Assembly (NCBI RefSeq): GCF_900112595.1
Contig: NZ_FOMI01000006.1
Span: 1 to 46,819 of the forward strand
Origin: Algibacter pectinivorans
GTDB taxonomy: Bacteria; Bacteroidota; Bacteroidia; Flavobacteriales; Flavobacteriaceae
Length of the DNA stretch: 46,819 bases
Direction of reading: 5' to 3'
This document shows, piece by piece, positions 34,211-43,703 of the stretch. Made by a program: the position numbers and the translations under genes. The stretch's first letter is position 1. Every line of letters begins with the position of its first letter. The notes below the pieces were generated by a model. The model saw only the letters and a program-made list of their open reading frames with translations. It searched no databases and was not told where the DNA came from.

Positions 34211-35196
34211 ATATGCGAAAGACTTAAATTGGGGGTTGTAGTAATTTGTTTTTGTATTTTAAACGGATAAATTAAATAGTAATAACTAATAATACTAAGC
34301 GTAATTAAAATAATAGCAACCGATAACCAATGCGGCATAATGTTAGAGTAGCGGGTAATAAATCCCTCTAAAAAACCAGCAGCAAAAGTAAAAGGAAAGG
34401 TGCTAATTAAAATTTTAATACCAGTTTTGGCTCCCAGTTTAAAAGAAGTGTATCTAGAATGTGTTGCCGGAAATAAAATACTTGCACCCAAAATTAAACC
34501 TGCAGCACACTCAATTACAATTGCAAAAATTTCCATGGCGCCATGTATCCATATACCTCGAACACTTTCCCAAAGCACACCTTTATCGTAAAAGAAATAT
34601 TGGAAGGAGCCTAACATAATGCAGTTTTTAAACATAATATAAAGGGTACCAATGCCTAAAAATACGCCTAAAACAAAGGCGATAATGCCAACTCTTAAAT
34701 TGTTTATGGTTATGCCAATAAAACTGCCCCAATTGCTCCCACTTTTATATACCGCTACAGGATCGCCGGCTTCAATATTTTCTAACGACATATTTACATA
34801 GTTATCACCCAAAACGGAACGTACAAATTCCCCATCGTTGGCAGCCGAAATAGCTCCAATAAAGGTAAATACAGAAAAAATAATAAAAGCGATGTAAATA
34901 AATTTTCGGTATTGGTAGCAAATTAAAGGCACCTCGGTTTTCCAAAACTCAATAATTCTATTGGTATCTGTACTTTTTGTTTTGTAAATTTTCTGATAAG
35001 CGTTTGCCGATAGCTGATTTAAATACGCAATAACCTTACTTTTAGGGTAGTAGGTTTGTGCGTAAGCCAAATCGTTAATAACATGAATGTATTGCGAAGC
35101 CAATTCATCGGGATTGTCAAAATCATTATTAACGATTGCTTTTTCGAAACTCAACCATTTTTCCTTATTTTGCTTGATAAATGCAACTTCTCTCAT
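34207..35196 (-). CDS. SpoIIM-family (DUF95) membrane protein
   Basis: 329 residues with about six membrane helices after a 95-residue cytoplasmic part (REVAFIKQNKEKWLSFEKAIVN...DELASQYIHVINDLAYAQTYYP). The SpoIIM core includes NNLRVGIIAFVLGVFLGIGTLYIMFKNCIMLGSF and IWIHGAMEIFAIVIECAAGLILGASILFP. In spore formers the family aids peptidoglycan turnover; this organism is not one, and the gene belongs with RDD, MoxR and DUF58 genes. It is the first gene of the minus-strand operon, and its start is 24 bp from that of the divergent RDD gene. Confidence 0.9.
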   Translation of the reverse strand: MREVAFIKQNKEKWLSFEKAIVNNDFDNPDELASQYIHVINDLAYAQTYYPKSKVIAYLNQLSANAYQKIYKTKSTDTNRIIEFWKTEVPLICYQYRKFIYIAFIIFSVFTFIGAISAANDGEFVRSVLGDNYVNMSLENIEAGDPVAVYKSGSNWGSFIGITINNLRVGIIAFVLGVFLGIGTLYIMFKNCIMLGSFQYFFYDKGVLWESVRGIWIHGAMEIFAIVIECAAGLILGASILFPATHSRYTSFKLGAKTGIKILISTFPFTFAAGFLEGFITRYSNIMPHWLSVAIILITLSIISYYYLIYPFKIQKQITTTPNLSLSHI

Positions 35197-35220
35197 ATAT
35201 TTGATAAATTAAAATATAAA

Positions 35221-35940
35221 ATGTCAGAGTTACAAATTAACACGACTCAAAATGTAAAAATAACGTTCAATGCCGCAGGAGCTGGCGAGCGTTTATTAGC
35301 TTTTGTAATAGATACGGCTATTAAAATTGGCTATATGTTGGTTTTAAATTGGACTTTTGGAGCCTTCGATAATATGGATCAATGGTCGCAAATAGCCATA
35401 AATACCGTGCTTAGTTTCCCTGTAATGCTCTATACTTTGGTGTTAGAGTCTGTTTTGCAAGGCCAGACCATTGGCAAGCGCATATTAAAAATAAGAGTCG
35501 TAAAAATAGATGGGTATCAAGCCTCATTTTCAGATTACGTAGTACGCTGGTTTTTTAGAATTGTAGATGTTTATATTTTCGGACTCGGTTTTTTCGTTAT
35601 GCTTTTTAATAAAAAGGGGCAACGTATAGGCGATATGGCTGCCGGAACAGCAGTAATAGCATTAAAAAACAATGTAAATATTAGTCATACTATTCTCGAA
35701 AATTTAAAAGATAATTACAAGCCTACGTACCCCAACGTAATTAAATTGTCCGATAACGACGCCCGAATAATAAAAGAAACCTTTCAGGTAGCCCGAGTTG
35801 CTCGCGATTATCAAACGCTAATTAAATTACGTCAAAAAATTATAGAAGTAGTAGGTATAAAAACTGTAATCCAGAGCAACGACGTTGAGTTTATCGATGT
35901 TATTTTAAAGGATTATAGTTTTTATACTCAGAGCATGTAG
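35221..35940 (+). CDS. RDD-family membrane protein
   Basis: 239 residues from the ATG at 35221. A longer in-frame opening to 35056 would overlap the SpoIIM gene by 140 bp and has no signal. The RDD region has AAGAGERLLAFVIDTAIKIGYMLVL (Arg and Asp of the family name), LVLESVLQGQTIGKRILKIRVVKIDGYQASFSDYVVRWFFRIVD and FNKKGQRIGDMAAGT. Three membrane helices are predicted. The C-terminal 70 residues are a soluble helical extension. It is divergent from the SpoIIM operon and probably works with it. Confidence 0.88.
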   Translation: MSELQINTTQNVKITFNAAGAGERLLAFVIDTAIKIGYMLVLNWTFGAFDNMDQWSQIAINTVLSFPVMLYTLVLESVLQGQTIGKRILKIRVVKIDGYQASFSDYVVRWFFRIVDVYIFGLGFFVMLFNKKGQRIGDMAAGTAVIALKNNVNISHTILENLKDNYKPTYPNVIKLSDNDARIIKETFQVARVARDYQTLIKLRQKIIEVVGIKTVIQSNDVEFIDVILKDYSFYTQSM

Positions 35941-36030
35941 TTAGTGAACTACTTTTTTTTAAAGTGTCCGAATCACGCATCCCGAGCATAGTCTCCGGAT
36001 CTAATAATAAGAATACTAAATTCATTTTTA

Positions 36031-36131
36031 GGGCGTTACCACACGGGTCGGGCTTTCGTCAGTCGCTTTTTTGTGTTGCATATGTGCAACAACACAAAAA
36101 GAGCTTCAACAAATGCCTCAATCCCTAACGC
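36031..36131 (+). repeat. Dispersed intergenic repeat, copy B
   Basis: It begins GGGCGTTACCACAC, continues GGGTCGGGCTTTC and ends TCAATCCCTAACGC, ends shared with copy A (16679-16812) and, reversed, copy C (44341-44494). Its centre is a long hairpin (36065-36104) around TTGCATATGTGCAA with arms of A/T runs. It lacks the two palindromic inserts of copy A, so it may be close to the undisturbed form. It occupies most of the gap between the RDD gene and the TRIC-type gene. Confidence 0.65.
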
Positions 36132-36192
36132 AAACAGTAACTATAATTAATATTTTTAAGTAGAAATAAAATTTTACATCTCATACAAATAA

Positions 36193-36801
36193 ATGTTTTA
36201 TACCATAGATATTTTAGGAACTATAGCTTTTGCTATTTCGGGCGTGTTAATAGCTATTAATAAGCGTATGGACTTATTTGGTATTCTTATTATTGCCTTT
36301 GTTACGGCAGTAGGAGGTGGTACATTACGCGATTTGCTCATTGGAAACACGCCTGTTGGTTGGATGAAAGACATTACATATACTTATGTTATTTTAGGGG
36401 CTTCGGTGTTTGCCATTCTGTTAAGAAGTAAAATTAATTATTTAAGAACCTCTCTGTTTTTGTTTGATACTATTGGTATAGGTTTATACACTGTTGTGGG
36501 TATAGAAAAAGGTCTTAACTCAGAGTTGCACCCTATAATTTGTATTGCTTTAGGGACCATGACAGCTAGTTTTGGAGGTGTAATTCGCGATATACTTTGT
36601 AATGAAATACCTGTAATTTTTAGAAAGGAAATTTATGCCACAGCCTGTATTTTGGGAGGTGTTACGTATTTTGCGTTGCGCGAATTTCCAATACAATACA
36701 ATTATGTTTTTGTTATTGCCGGAATTGTAGTTATCGTAACAAGGCTGCTGGCCGTTAAATTTAAAATAGCATTGCCTAGAATTTATTCCGATAAAGTGTG
36801 A
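36193..36801 (+). CDS. TRIC/YicG-type cation channel family protein
   Basis: 202 residues with about seven membrane helices arranged as two repeats. The repeats carry FAISGVLIAINKRMDLFGILIIAFVTAVGGGTLRDLLIG and GIGLYTVVGIEKGLN...GTMTASFGGVIRDILCNEIPVIFR; the GGGTLRD and GGVIRD motifs are characteristic of prokaryotic TRIC channels (UPF0126). These are trimeric potassium-permeable pores. No operon partner is evident. Confidence 0.92.
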   Translation: MFYTIDILGTIAFAISGVLIAINKRMDLFGILIIAFVTAVGGGTLRDLLIGNTPVGWMKDITYTYVILGASVFAILLRSKINYLRTSLFLFDTIGIGLYTVVGIEKGLNSELHPIICIALGTMTASFGGVIRDILCNEIPVIFRKEIYATACILGGVTYFALREFPIQYNYVFVIAGIVVIVTRLLAVKFKIALPRIYSDKV

Positions 36802-36910
36802 TTGTTTAGTAGTGCTTTTAGCAAAATTAAATAACAAATGTTAGGTATCTCCAATCTTTCAACCTCACACTTCAAACTATCATCTCCCGTCTTCGGTCTT
36901 CACCCTTCCC

Positions 36911-37615
36911 TCAATCAATAATTTCCACTTTTTTAATATAAATGTTTTGTGCTGGCCAATCGCCATCGTCGGTTTCAACGGCTGCAATTTTATCAACCAC
37001 ATTCATACCACGGGTAACGTGTCCAAAAATAGTGTAATCGCCGTCTAAAAAGTGAGCGCCCCCTTTTTGGCATACAATAAAAAACTCGTAAGGCGAGGCT
37101 AGTTTATGTGGGTTTCTAATATCGCTACTAGGCATAGAAATAACACCACGGTCGTGTTTAAAACCACGTTTAGTGTCTGGTGGTAGCAAGTATTTTCCAA
37201 TATAGCCACGCTTTCTAGCCGTTTTAACATCGTCGCTATTTCCGCCTTGAATCATAAAATTATCTATAACTCTATAAAACTGCGTGTCGTTAAAATAGCC
37301 TTGTTTTGTTAGCCAAATAAAATTAGACCTATGAAACTTGGTTTCGTTGTATAACAGGATATCAATCTCTCCAAAACCTGTTGTTAGCCGTACTTTATTT
37401 TCTTTATGGTGTTTATCGTACTCCAAAAAGAACTCCATAGCACTTCTAGAATTTAACTTAGGAAATTCGCGCTCTGGTTCTTGGTTTGTATCTTTTTCAA
37501 CGGTTTTCTTAATTGGTTTTTCAACCTCGGTTTTAGGTGTATTTTTCTTTTTAGTTTGTTTATCTTCACAATTCAGAAAAAAAGCAAAAAAACAGAAAAA
37601 TAATACGGCGCGCAT
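36911..37615 (-). CDS. Cyclophilin-type peptidyl-prolyl isomerase, lipoprotein
   Basis: 234 residues. Lipoprotein signal with Cys16 (FFAFFLNC), then a Lys/Glu-rich linker to about residue 50, then the cyclophilin domain (about 75-232): GFGEIDILLYNETKFHRSNFIWLTKQGYFNDTQFYRVIDNFMIQGG, RGVISMPSS, YEFFIVCQKGGAHFLDGDYTIFGHVTRGMNVVDKIA. The FHR and FMIQGG motifs are the usual active-site landmarks; the common Gln/Ala segment is modified. It probably helps fold envelope proteins. Only 5 bp separate its start codon from that of the divergent NUDIX gene. Confidence 0.92.
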   Translation of the reverse strand: MRAVLFFCFFAFFLNCEDKQTKKKNTPKTEVEKPIKKTVEKDTNQEPEREFPKLNSRSAMEFFLEYDKHHKENKVRLTTGFGEIDILLYNETKFHRSNFIWLTKQGYFNDTQFYRVIDNFMIQGGNSDDVKTARKRGYIGKYLLPPDTKRGFKHDRGVISMPSSDIRNPHKLASPYEFFIVCQKGGAHFLDGDYTIFGHVTRGMNVVDKIAAVETDDGDWPAQNIYIKKVEIID

Positions 37616-37620
37616 AGACT

Positions 37621-38262
37621 ATGAGGTTTGAAGAATTTTTAAAATCAGTTTCAAAAATAAAAAATATACCGCTACCAGCCGAAGCTTCTCACTTTAAAAT
37701 GGTGCCGGAGTTTAGGCAGGAGGTTTTAAAAGAACAAGGAAAAGCAATTAAAAAGGCTAAACAAGCGGGGGTATTGGCTTTATTTTATCCTGATAAATTC
37801 GAAAATACTAAATTCGTTTTAATATTAAGAAACACCTACAAAGGTGTGCATTCGGCTCAAATAGCATTTCCTGGAGGTAAATTAGAAAAGGAAGATGCAA
37901 CATTGCAAGATACAGCTTTAAGGGAAGCGCTCGAGGAGGTTGGTGTACCCACTGAAACTGTTAAAATTGTAAAGAAAATATCTCAGGTATATATTCCACC
38001 AAGTAATTTTTATGTGCATCCTTTTATTGGAATTACCACAAACACACCGCAATTTGTTAAGCAAGACGACGAAGTTGAGGCTGTAATAGAGGTGGATTTA
38101 GAACATTTTTTAGATGAGCGCGCATTAGTGTTAAAAAAAGTAAAGACCTCTTATAGTGTTGAAGTAGAGGTGCCTGCTTTTAAATTAAACGATTATATAG
38201 TTTGGGGCGCAACCGCCATGATGCTTAGTGAAATTAAAGACTTGCTAAAACAACTTTTCTAG
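37621..38262 (+). CDS. NUDIX CoA pyrophosphatase
   Basis: 213 residues of the NudL/CoA pyrophosphatase group, which splits coenzyme A into 4'-phosphopantetheine and 3',5'-ADP. LILRNTYKGVHSAQIAFPGGKLEKEDATLQDTALREALEEVGV contains both the NuCoA motif and the Nudix box (REALEEVG). N terminus FEEFLKSVSKIKNIPLPAEASHFKM is usual for Flavobacteriaceae homologues and supports this start. It is divergent from the peptidyl-prolyl isomerase with a gap of 5 bp. Confidence 0.92.
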   Translation: MRFEEFLKSVSKIKNIPLPAEASHFKMVPEFRQEVLKEQGKAIKKAKQAGVLALFYPDKFENTKFVLILRNTYKGVHSAQIAFPGGKLEKEDATLQDTALREALEEVGVPTETVKIVKKISQVYIPPSNFYVHPFIGITTNTPQFVKQDDEVEAVIEVDLEHFLDERALVLKKVKTSYSVEVEVPAFKLNDYIVWGATAMMLSEIKDLLKQLF

Positions 38263-38276
38263 TATTCTAGTTTTAT

Positions 38277-38284
38277 TACATTTG
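38277..38284 (+). promoter_or_regulatory. Promoter -7 box of the acyltransferase gene
   Basis: TACATTTG matches TAnnTTTG exactly and lies 56 bp before the start codon. The -33 element is not clear. Confidence 0.4.
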
Positions 38285-38340
38285 CACACAGAATATTATT
38301 TAATTTAAGTAACTTACTAACAAAACCTGAAGCAAGATTT

Positions 38341-39138
38341 ATGGGATTATTTAAAAAAAATCCATTCGGACATATATTGTTTTTAAAGAAATGGCTTATT
38401 CGAATCTTTGGCGCTTTAACACACAGGCGTTTTAGAGGATTTAATGAGTTGCAAATCGAAGGGTCTGAAATTATTAAAGATTTACCAGATTCTAATGTTT
38501 TGTTTATTTCAAACCATCAAACGTATTTTGCCGATGTTGTATCTATGTTTCATGTATTTAACGCAAGTTTAAGCGGTCGTACAGACTCCATTAAAAATTT
38601 GGGTTATATCTGGAATCCTAAATTAAATATTTATTACGTTGCTGCTAAAGAAACCATGAAAGCAGGGTTATTGCCTAAAATATTGGCTTATATGGGGTCT
38701 ATAAGTATTGAGCGCACATGGCGATCTGAAGGTAAAGACGTAAAACGCCAGGTAAAAATGAGCGATATTTCTAATATAGGAAAAGCGCTTGATGATGGTT
38801 GGGTTATCACGTTTCCGCAAGGTACAACCACACCGTTTAAGCCAGTAAGAAAAGGTACTGCTCATATTATTAAAAAATACCAACCTATTGTAGTTCCTAT
38901 AGTTATTGATGGTTTTAGAAGGTCTTTTGATAAAAAAGGGTTGCGAATTAAAAAGAAAAACATCCTACAATCTTTTGAAATTAAGAAGCCTCTAGAAATT
39001 GACTATGAGAATGAATCTTTTGATGATATTGTAAAAAAAATAGAATACGCTATAGAGCAACATCCTTCATTTTTAAAGGTGATTTCAAAAAAAGAATTGG
39101 AAGCGCTAGACGAACTAAATAAAAAAAGAGAGTGGTAA
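38341..39138 (+). CDS. PlsC-like lysophospholipid acyltransferase
   Basis: 265 residues. The acyltransferase core includes LFISNHQTYFADV with His59 and Asp65 and the substrate-side motif ITFPQGTTTPFKPVRKGTAHI. In classical PlsC the first motif is NHxxxxD; here five residues separate His and Asp. The second motif FPQGTTTP stands for FPEGTRS. There is a hydrophobic stretch near the N terminus but no clear signal. It probably transfers an acyl chain to a lysophospholipid or related lipid; the exact acceptor is unknown. Confidence 0.85.
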   Translation: MGLFKKNPFGHILFLKKWLIRIFGALTHRRFRGFNELQIEGSEIIKDLPDSNVLFISNHQTYFADVVSMFHVFNASLSGRTDSIKNLGYIWNPKLNIYYVAAKETMKAGLLPKILAYMGSISIERTWRSEGKDVKRQVKMSDISNIGKALDDGWVITFPQGTTTPFKPVRKGTAHIIKKYQPIVVPIVIDGFRRSFDKKGLRIKKKNILQSFEIKKPLEIDYENESFDDIVKKIEYAIEQHPSFLKVISKKELEALDELNKKREW

Positions 39139-39178
39139 AACATTAAATTGTTAATGTTTTTTATTTCTGGATGCCTAC

Positions 39179-41322
39179 ATGCCTAAAGCTACAATTAATA
39201 CACCCTTATTCGATACTCTAAAAACCTATTTTGGTTACGATAGTTTTAGGTTAAATCAGCAACAAATTGTTGAGTCGGTTTTAAATAAAAAAGACTGTTT
39301 GGTTATTATGCCAACAGGAGGTGGTAAATCCATTTGTTTTCAGCTTCCGGCACTTATGTTTAAAGGGGTAACTATTGTTATATCTCCTTTAATTGCTTTA
39401 ATGAAAGATCAAGTAGATGGTTTACTAGCCAATGGAATTGCTGCATCTTATTTTAATAGTAGTCAATCTTCAGAAGAACAAGCCCAAATTATAGAACGTG
39501 TTATTACGGGGAGTTTAAAATTACTTTATGTCGCTCCAGAAAGTCTTGCAGGTCTTCAAAATATTTTAAATGAAACGTATGTAAGTGTGTGGCTATCGAT
39601 GAGGCGCACTGTATATCCTCATGGGGGCATGATTTTAGACCATCATATCAGCAGTTAGGTTTTTTAAAATCTACACTTCCTAATACACCATTTATAGCAT
39701 TAACAGCTACTGCCGATAAGGCAACCCGCGATGATATTAAAAAACAACTACGTATTGAACATGCACAGCAATATATATCATCTTTCGACAGGCAAAATAT
39801 AGCTCTAGAAGTACGAGTAGCTAACGATAGAATTGCGCAAATTGTCAAGTTTATAAAAAGTAGGCCTAATCAATCTGGAATTATATATTGTTTAAGTCGT
39901 AAAACAACCGAGCAATTATCTAAAAAATTAAAAACCAATGGCATTCCTGCCGAAGCTTATCATGCGGGTTTAAATTTTGAAAAGCGAAGTAAAATACAAG
40001 AGTCTTTTGTTTACGATAAAACTCAAATTGTCTGCGCAACCGTAGCTTTCGGCATGGGTATTGATAAATCGAATGTGCGTTGGGTAGTGCATTATAATAT
40101 GCCTAAAAACATAGAAGGCTACTATCAAGAAATAGGTCGTGGTGGGCGAGATGGTTTAAAGGCTCATGCCTTATTATTTCATAGCTATGCCGATGTTATT
40201 CAATTGCGAAATTTTGCTAGTGGCGCTGCCAACGAAGAGGTTCAGATCGCTAAGCTAGACCGCATGAAACAGTTTGCCGAAGCTACAACATGCCGGCGTA
40301 AAATTCTTTTAAGTTACTTTGGCGAATTATTAGCCGAAAATTGTGGCAATTGCGATGTTTGTAATAACCCGCCACAGTTTTTTGATGGGACTATAATTGC
40401 TCAAAAAATACTTTCGGCAATCTATAGGTTAAAAGAAAAAGAAGCTATGGGTATGATTATCGATGTGCTTCGAGGGTCACAAAATGCAGCTGTTATAGAA
40501 AAAGGGTATCAAAACATTAGGACCTTTGGTATTGGTAAGGAGATTTCATGGAAACATTGGCAACATCTAATTATTCAGCTTATAAATCAGGGATTTTGTG
40601 AAATTGCCTTCCATAAAAACAATGCCTTGCAGTTAACCCAGTTTTCAAAAAATGTGTTATTTGATGGAGCCAAAGTGGCCTTAACAAAACCTGTTGAAAT
40701 TCCAGAACTTATAGCAACGGCCAAAAAAGGCAAGAAAACTAGAACAAAACAGGCTAAGCCTAAGTTAAGACAGAAAAAGAGCGATGATAGCTTGTTTGAG
40801 CGTTTACGATTATTGCGTTATAAAATTGCACAAGAAGAAGATATACCTGCTTATTTGGTGTTTAGTGATGCCACATTAAAAGAAATAGAGCGCGAACGTC
40901 CGTTAAGCGATGCCGATTTTTTAAATATTAGTGGAGTAGGGCAACGAAAATTAGAGGTCTATGGTGATGAGTTTATAGCAGAAATCACCCGCTTTTTGGG
41001 GTCTAAAATAAAGAAGCCTAAAAAGCGAGATACCACATTGGTAACTTACGATTTATATAAATTAGGACGTTCCATTGAAGAGATTTCTACAGAGCGGAAA
41101 CTTGCTACAACAACCGTTTACTCGCATATTGCTAAATTGTATAGTTCTGGTAAGGCTATAAATATTTTCGATTTTGTTTCTAAAAGCGAAGTTGAAGCCG
41201 TTAAAAAGGCTAAAGAAAAATTAGATAACCCTAAAGCTTTAAGACCTTATTTTGAATACTTTAATGAAGACTTAGATTATTTTAAAATTAGATTAGCCTT
41301 AAGTGTTATTGAAAAGGTTTAG
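39179..41322 (+). pseudogene. recQ: RecQ-type DNA helicase interrupted by a frameshift
   Basis: Two overlapping frames together make one RecQ of about 714 residues. The first (39179-39658) has the nucleotide site MPTGGGKS and motif Ia, the second (39589-41322) starts with [15 protein letters not shown] (motif II) and continues through [13 protein letters not shown] and [10 protein letters not shown]. After that come the zinc-site cysteines ([19 protein letters not shown]), an HRDC domain (about 540-610) and a C-terminal HTH. One base is missing near 39585-39591: GTAAGTGTGTGGCT would read V-S-V-V-A if one G were added. Everything else is intact, so a sequencing error or a very recent mutation are both possible. 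Confidence 0.85.
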
Positions 41323-41411
41323 GTTTTATTTTGGTTAATAACTCCTAACAATTCTCCTTTAAAATCGGCGCTAAAAGTTATATTTTGCACCTTTCATTAA
41401 AAAAAATATAC

Positions 41412-43703
41412 GTGAAAGTCTGTATAGCCGAAAAACCAAGTGTTGCCCGCGAAATTGCTACTGTATTAGGAGCAAATACCAAGCGCGATGGCTATTATGA
41501 AGGTAATGGCTATGCGGTTACTTACACTTTTGGACATTTATGTACCTTAAAAGAACCCGTAGATTATAAACCCTATTGGAAAAGTTGGGATTTAAATAAT
41601 TTACCCATGCTTCCTGAAAAGTTTGAAGTTAAAGTGTCTTCAAATTCTGGGATAAAAAAGCAATTTAATATTGTAAAAAGTTTATTTGACAAGGCAGAAC
41701 TTGTAATAAATTGCGGGGATGCGGGACAAGAAGGAGAGCTTATTCAGCGTTGGGTAATGAGTGAGGCTAATTATAAAGGCGAAGTAAAACGTCTTTGGAT
41801 TTCATCCTTAACTACCGAAGCTATAAAAGAAGGTTTTGATAATTTAAAACCTTCTGAAGATTACGATAATTTATACTATGCAGGCTTTTCCAGATCTATT
41901 GGCGATTGGCTTTTGGGTATTAACGCCACTAGGTTATACACTGTAAAACATGGCGGGTACAAGCAAGTGCTATCGGTTGGTCGTGTGCAAACACCTACTT
42001 TAGCCATGGTTGTTAACCGGTTTAAGGAAATTGAAAATTTTAAACCGCAACCTTATTGGGAGTTGCAAACCCTGTATAGAGAAACTTTGTTTAGCTATGA
42101 AGACGGACGTTTTCTTAAAAAAGAAGATGGCGAAGCTTTAGCAAGTAAGGTAAAAGAAAGCGATTTTGAAATTAAATCGATTAGCAAAAAGAAAGGAAAA
42201 GAATACGCACCAAAATTATTCGATTTAACAGGATTGCAAGTGTATTGTAATACCAAATTTGGCTTTTCGGCCGATGAAACTTTAAAGATTGTACAAGCTT
42301 TGTACGAGCGTAAGGTGGTTACTTACCCAAGAGTAGATACCACGTTTTTACCAAGTGACGTGTACCCGAAGGTGTCTGGAATTCTTCAAAAGTTAACTAA
42401 TTACTCAAAGTTGACCCAACCATTATTGGGAAAAAAAATAAAGAAATCATCTCGTATTTTTAATGATAAAAAAGTAACCGATCACCATGCTATTATTCCA
42501 ACGGGTATGCAAACGAACTTGCAATACAACCAACAACAAGTTTACGATATTATTGTAAAACGTTTTATTGCCGTGTTTTATGATGATTGTATCGTGTCCA
42601 ACACAACAGTTTTAGGACATGCGGCTAAAGTGGTTTTTAAAACTACAGGAAAAGAAATTATAGAAAAAGGCTGGCGTATTGTTTTTGAAGATCCCGATAA
42701 AAAACAAAAGGAATCGGGCATTTTACCAACGTTTGAAAAAGGTGAAAAAGGGCCACACGAGCCCTCCTTTTTAGAAAAGGAAACCAAGCCGCCAAACCAA
42801 TTTACCGAGGCCTCTTTATTACGAGCTATGGAAACTGCTGGTAAACAGGTGGACGATGAGGAGTTACGCGATTTAATGAAGGAAAACGGTATTGGTAGAC
42901 CATCTACACGTGCTAATATTATTGAAACACTTTTTAGAAGAAAATATATAAAGCGTAATAAAAAGCAGGTGTTGCCTACTATAACAGGTATTCAGTTGAT
43001 TGATACTATTAAAAATGATTTGTTAAAATCGGCAGAATTAACAGGCTCTTGGGAGAAACAATTAAAAGATATTGAAAAGGGCGAATATAGTGCTGGCGCT
43101 TTTATAAAAAATATGAAGCGTATGGTTGATGCTTTGGTTTATGAAGTACGCAGCGAAACAAAACGCGCCAACATATCTTACGCTACAACAGTTAAAAAGC
43201 GAGAGGCCAAGGTTGAAGCCAAAAAGAGTGCGGGCATTACGGCTGAAAGTTGCCCAAAATGTAAGCAAGGTAAAATTATTAAAGGTAAAACAGCCTATGG
43301 TTGTACTGCTTATAAATCGGGCTGTAATTTTGTAATGCCTTTTAACTTTTTAGATAAAAAAATATCTGAAAAACAGTTTTTAAGGTTACTTACAAAAGGA
43401 TCTACGGTTAATTTAAAAGGTTTTAAAACAGATGCAGGTGCGGTTGAAGGTTTAGTGCGTTTTGATGAAAATTATAAGCTAAAGTTAGAACCTAAACAGG
43501 CTAAGGTGAAAGCTAAACCAAATGAGTTAGCTTGCCCTAAATGTAAAACAGGAACCGTTATTAAAGGGAAAACAGCTTATGGCTGTAGCGCTTATAAATC
43601 GGGTTGCGATTTTAAAGTTACTTTTGATGCTGTTAGAGCGAAAATGAACGGACAAACACCAACTAAAGCGCTTGTGCATAGTATTTTGAATGGAAGCGTA
43701 TAA
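41412..43703 (+). CDS. topB: DNA topoisomerase III
   Basis: 763 residues from GTG at 41412, chosen because KVCIAEKPSVAREIA is the usual first strand of the TOPRIM domain; a TTG at 41385 would add nine residues. TOPRIM acidic motif NCGDAGQEGELIQRW is present, the catalytic tyrosine is in VVTYPRVDT, and GIGRPSTRANIIETLFRRKYI follows. Two C-terminal zinc-ribbon-like repeats (CPKCKQGKIIKGKTAYGC and CPKCKTGTVIKGKTAYGC) close the protein. It decatenates DNA and typically works with RecQ, whose broken gene is just upstream. Its end overlaps the next gene by 14 bp. Confidence 0.95.
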   Translation: MKVCIAEKPSVAREIATVLGANTKRDGYYEGNGYAVTYTFGHLCTLKEPVDYKPYWKSWDLNNLPMLPEKFEVKVSSNSGIKKQFNIVKSLFDKAELVINCGDAGQEGELIQRWVMSEANYKGEVKRLWISSLTTEAIKEGFDNLKPSEDYDNLYYAGFSRSIGDWLLGINATRLYTVKHGGYKQVLSVGRVQTPTLAMVVNRFKEIENFKPQPYWELQTLYRETLFSYEDGRFLKKEDGEALASKVKESDFEIKSISKKKGKEYAPKLFDLTGLQVYCNTKFGFSADETLKIVQALYERKVVTYPRVDTTFLPSDVYPKVSGILQKLTNYSKLTQPLLGKKIKKSSRIFNDKKVTDHHAIIPTGMQTNLQYNQQQVYDIIVKRFIAVFYDDCIVSNTTVLGHAAKVVFKTTGKEIIEKGWRIVFEDPDKKQKESGILPTFEKGEKGPHEPSFLEKETKPPNQFTEASLLRAMETAGKQVDDEELRDLMKENGIGRPSTRANIIETLFRRKYIKRNKKQVLPTITGIQLIDTIKNDLLKSAELTGSWEKQLKDIEKGEYSAGAFIKNMKRMVDALVYEVRSETKRANISYATTVKKREAKVEAKKSAGITAESCPKCKQGKIIKGKTAYGCTAYKSGCNFVMPFNFLDKKISEKQFLRLLTKGSTVNLKGFKTDAGAVEGLVRFDENYKLKLEPKQAKVKAKPNELACPKCKTGTVIKGKTAYGCSAYKSGCDFKVTFDAVRAKMNGQTPTKALVHSILNGSV

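Noticed and set aside
35056-35220. Longer N terminus for the RDD protein
   Set aside because: It would overlap the 5' part of the SpoIIM gene antisense; the RDD family start pattern fits the ATG at 35221.
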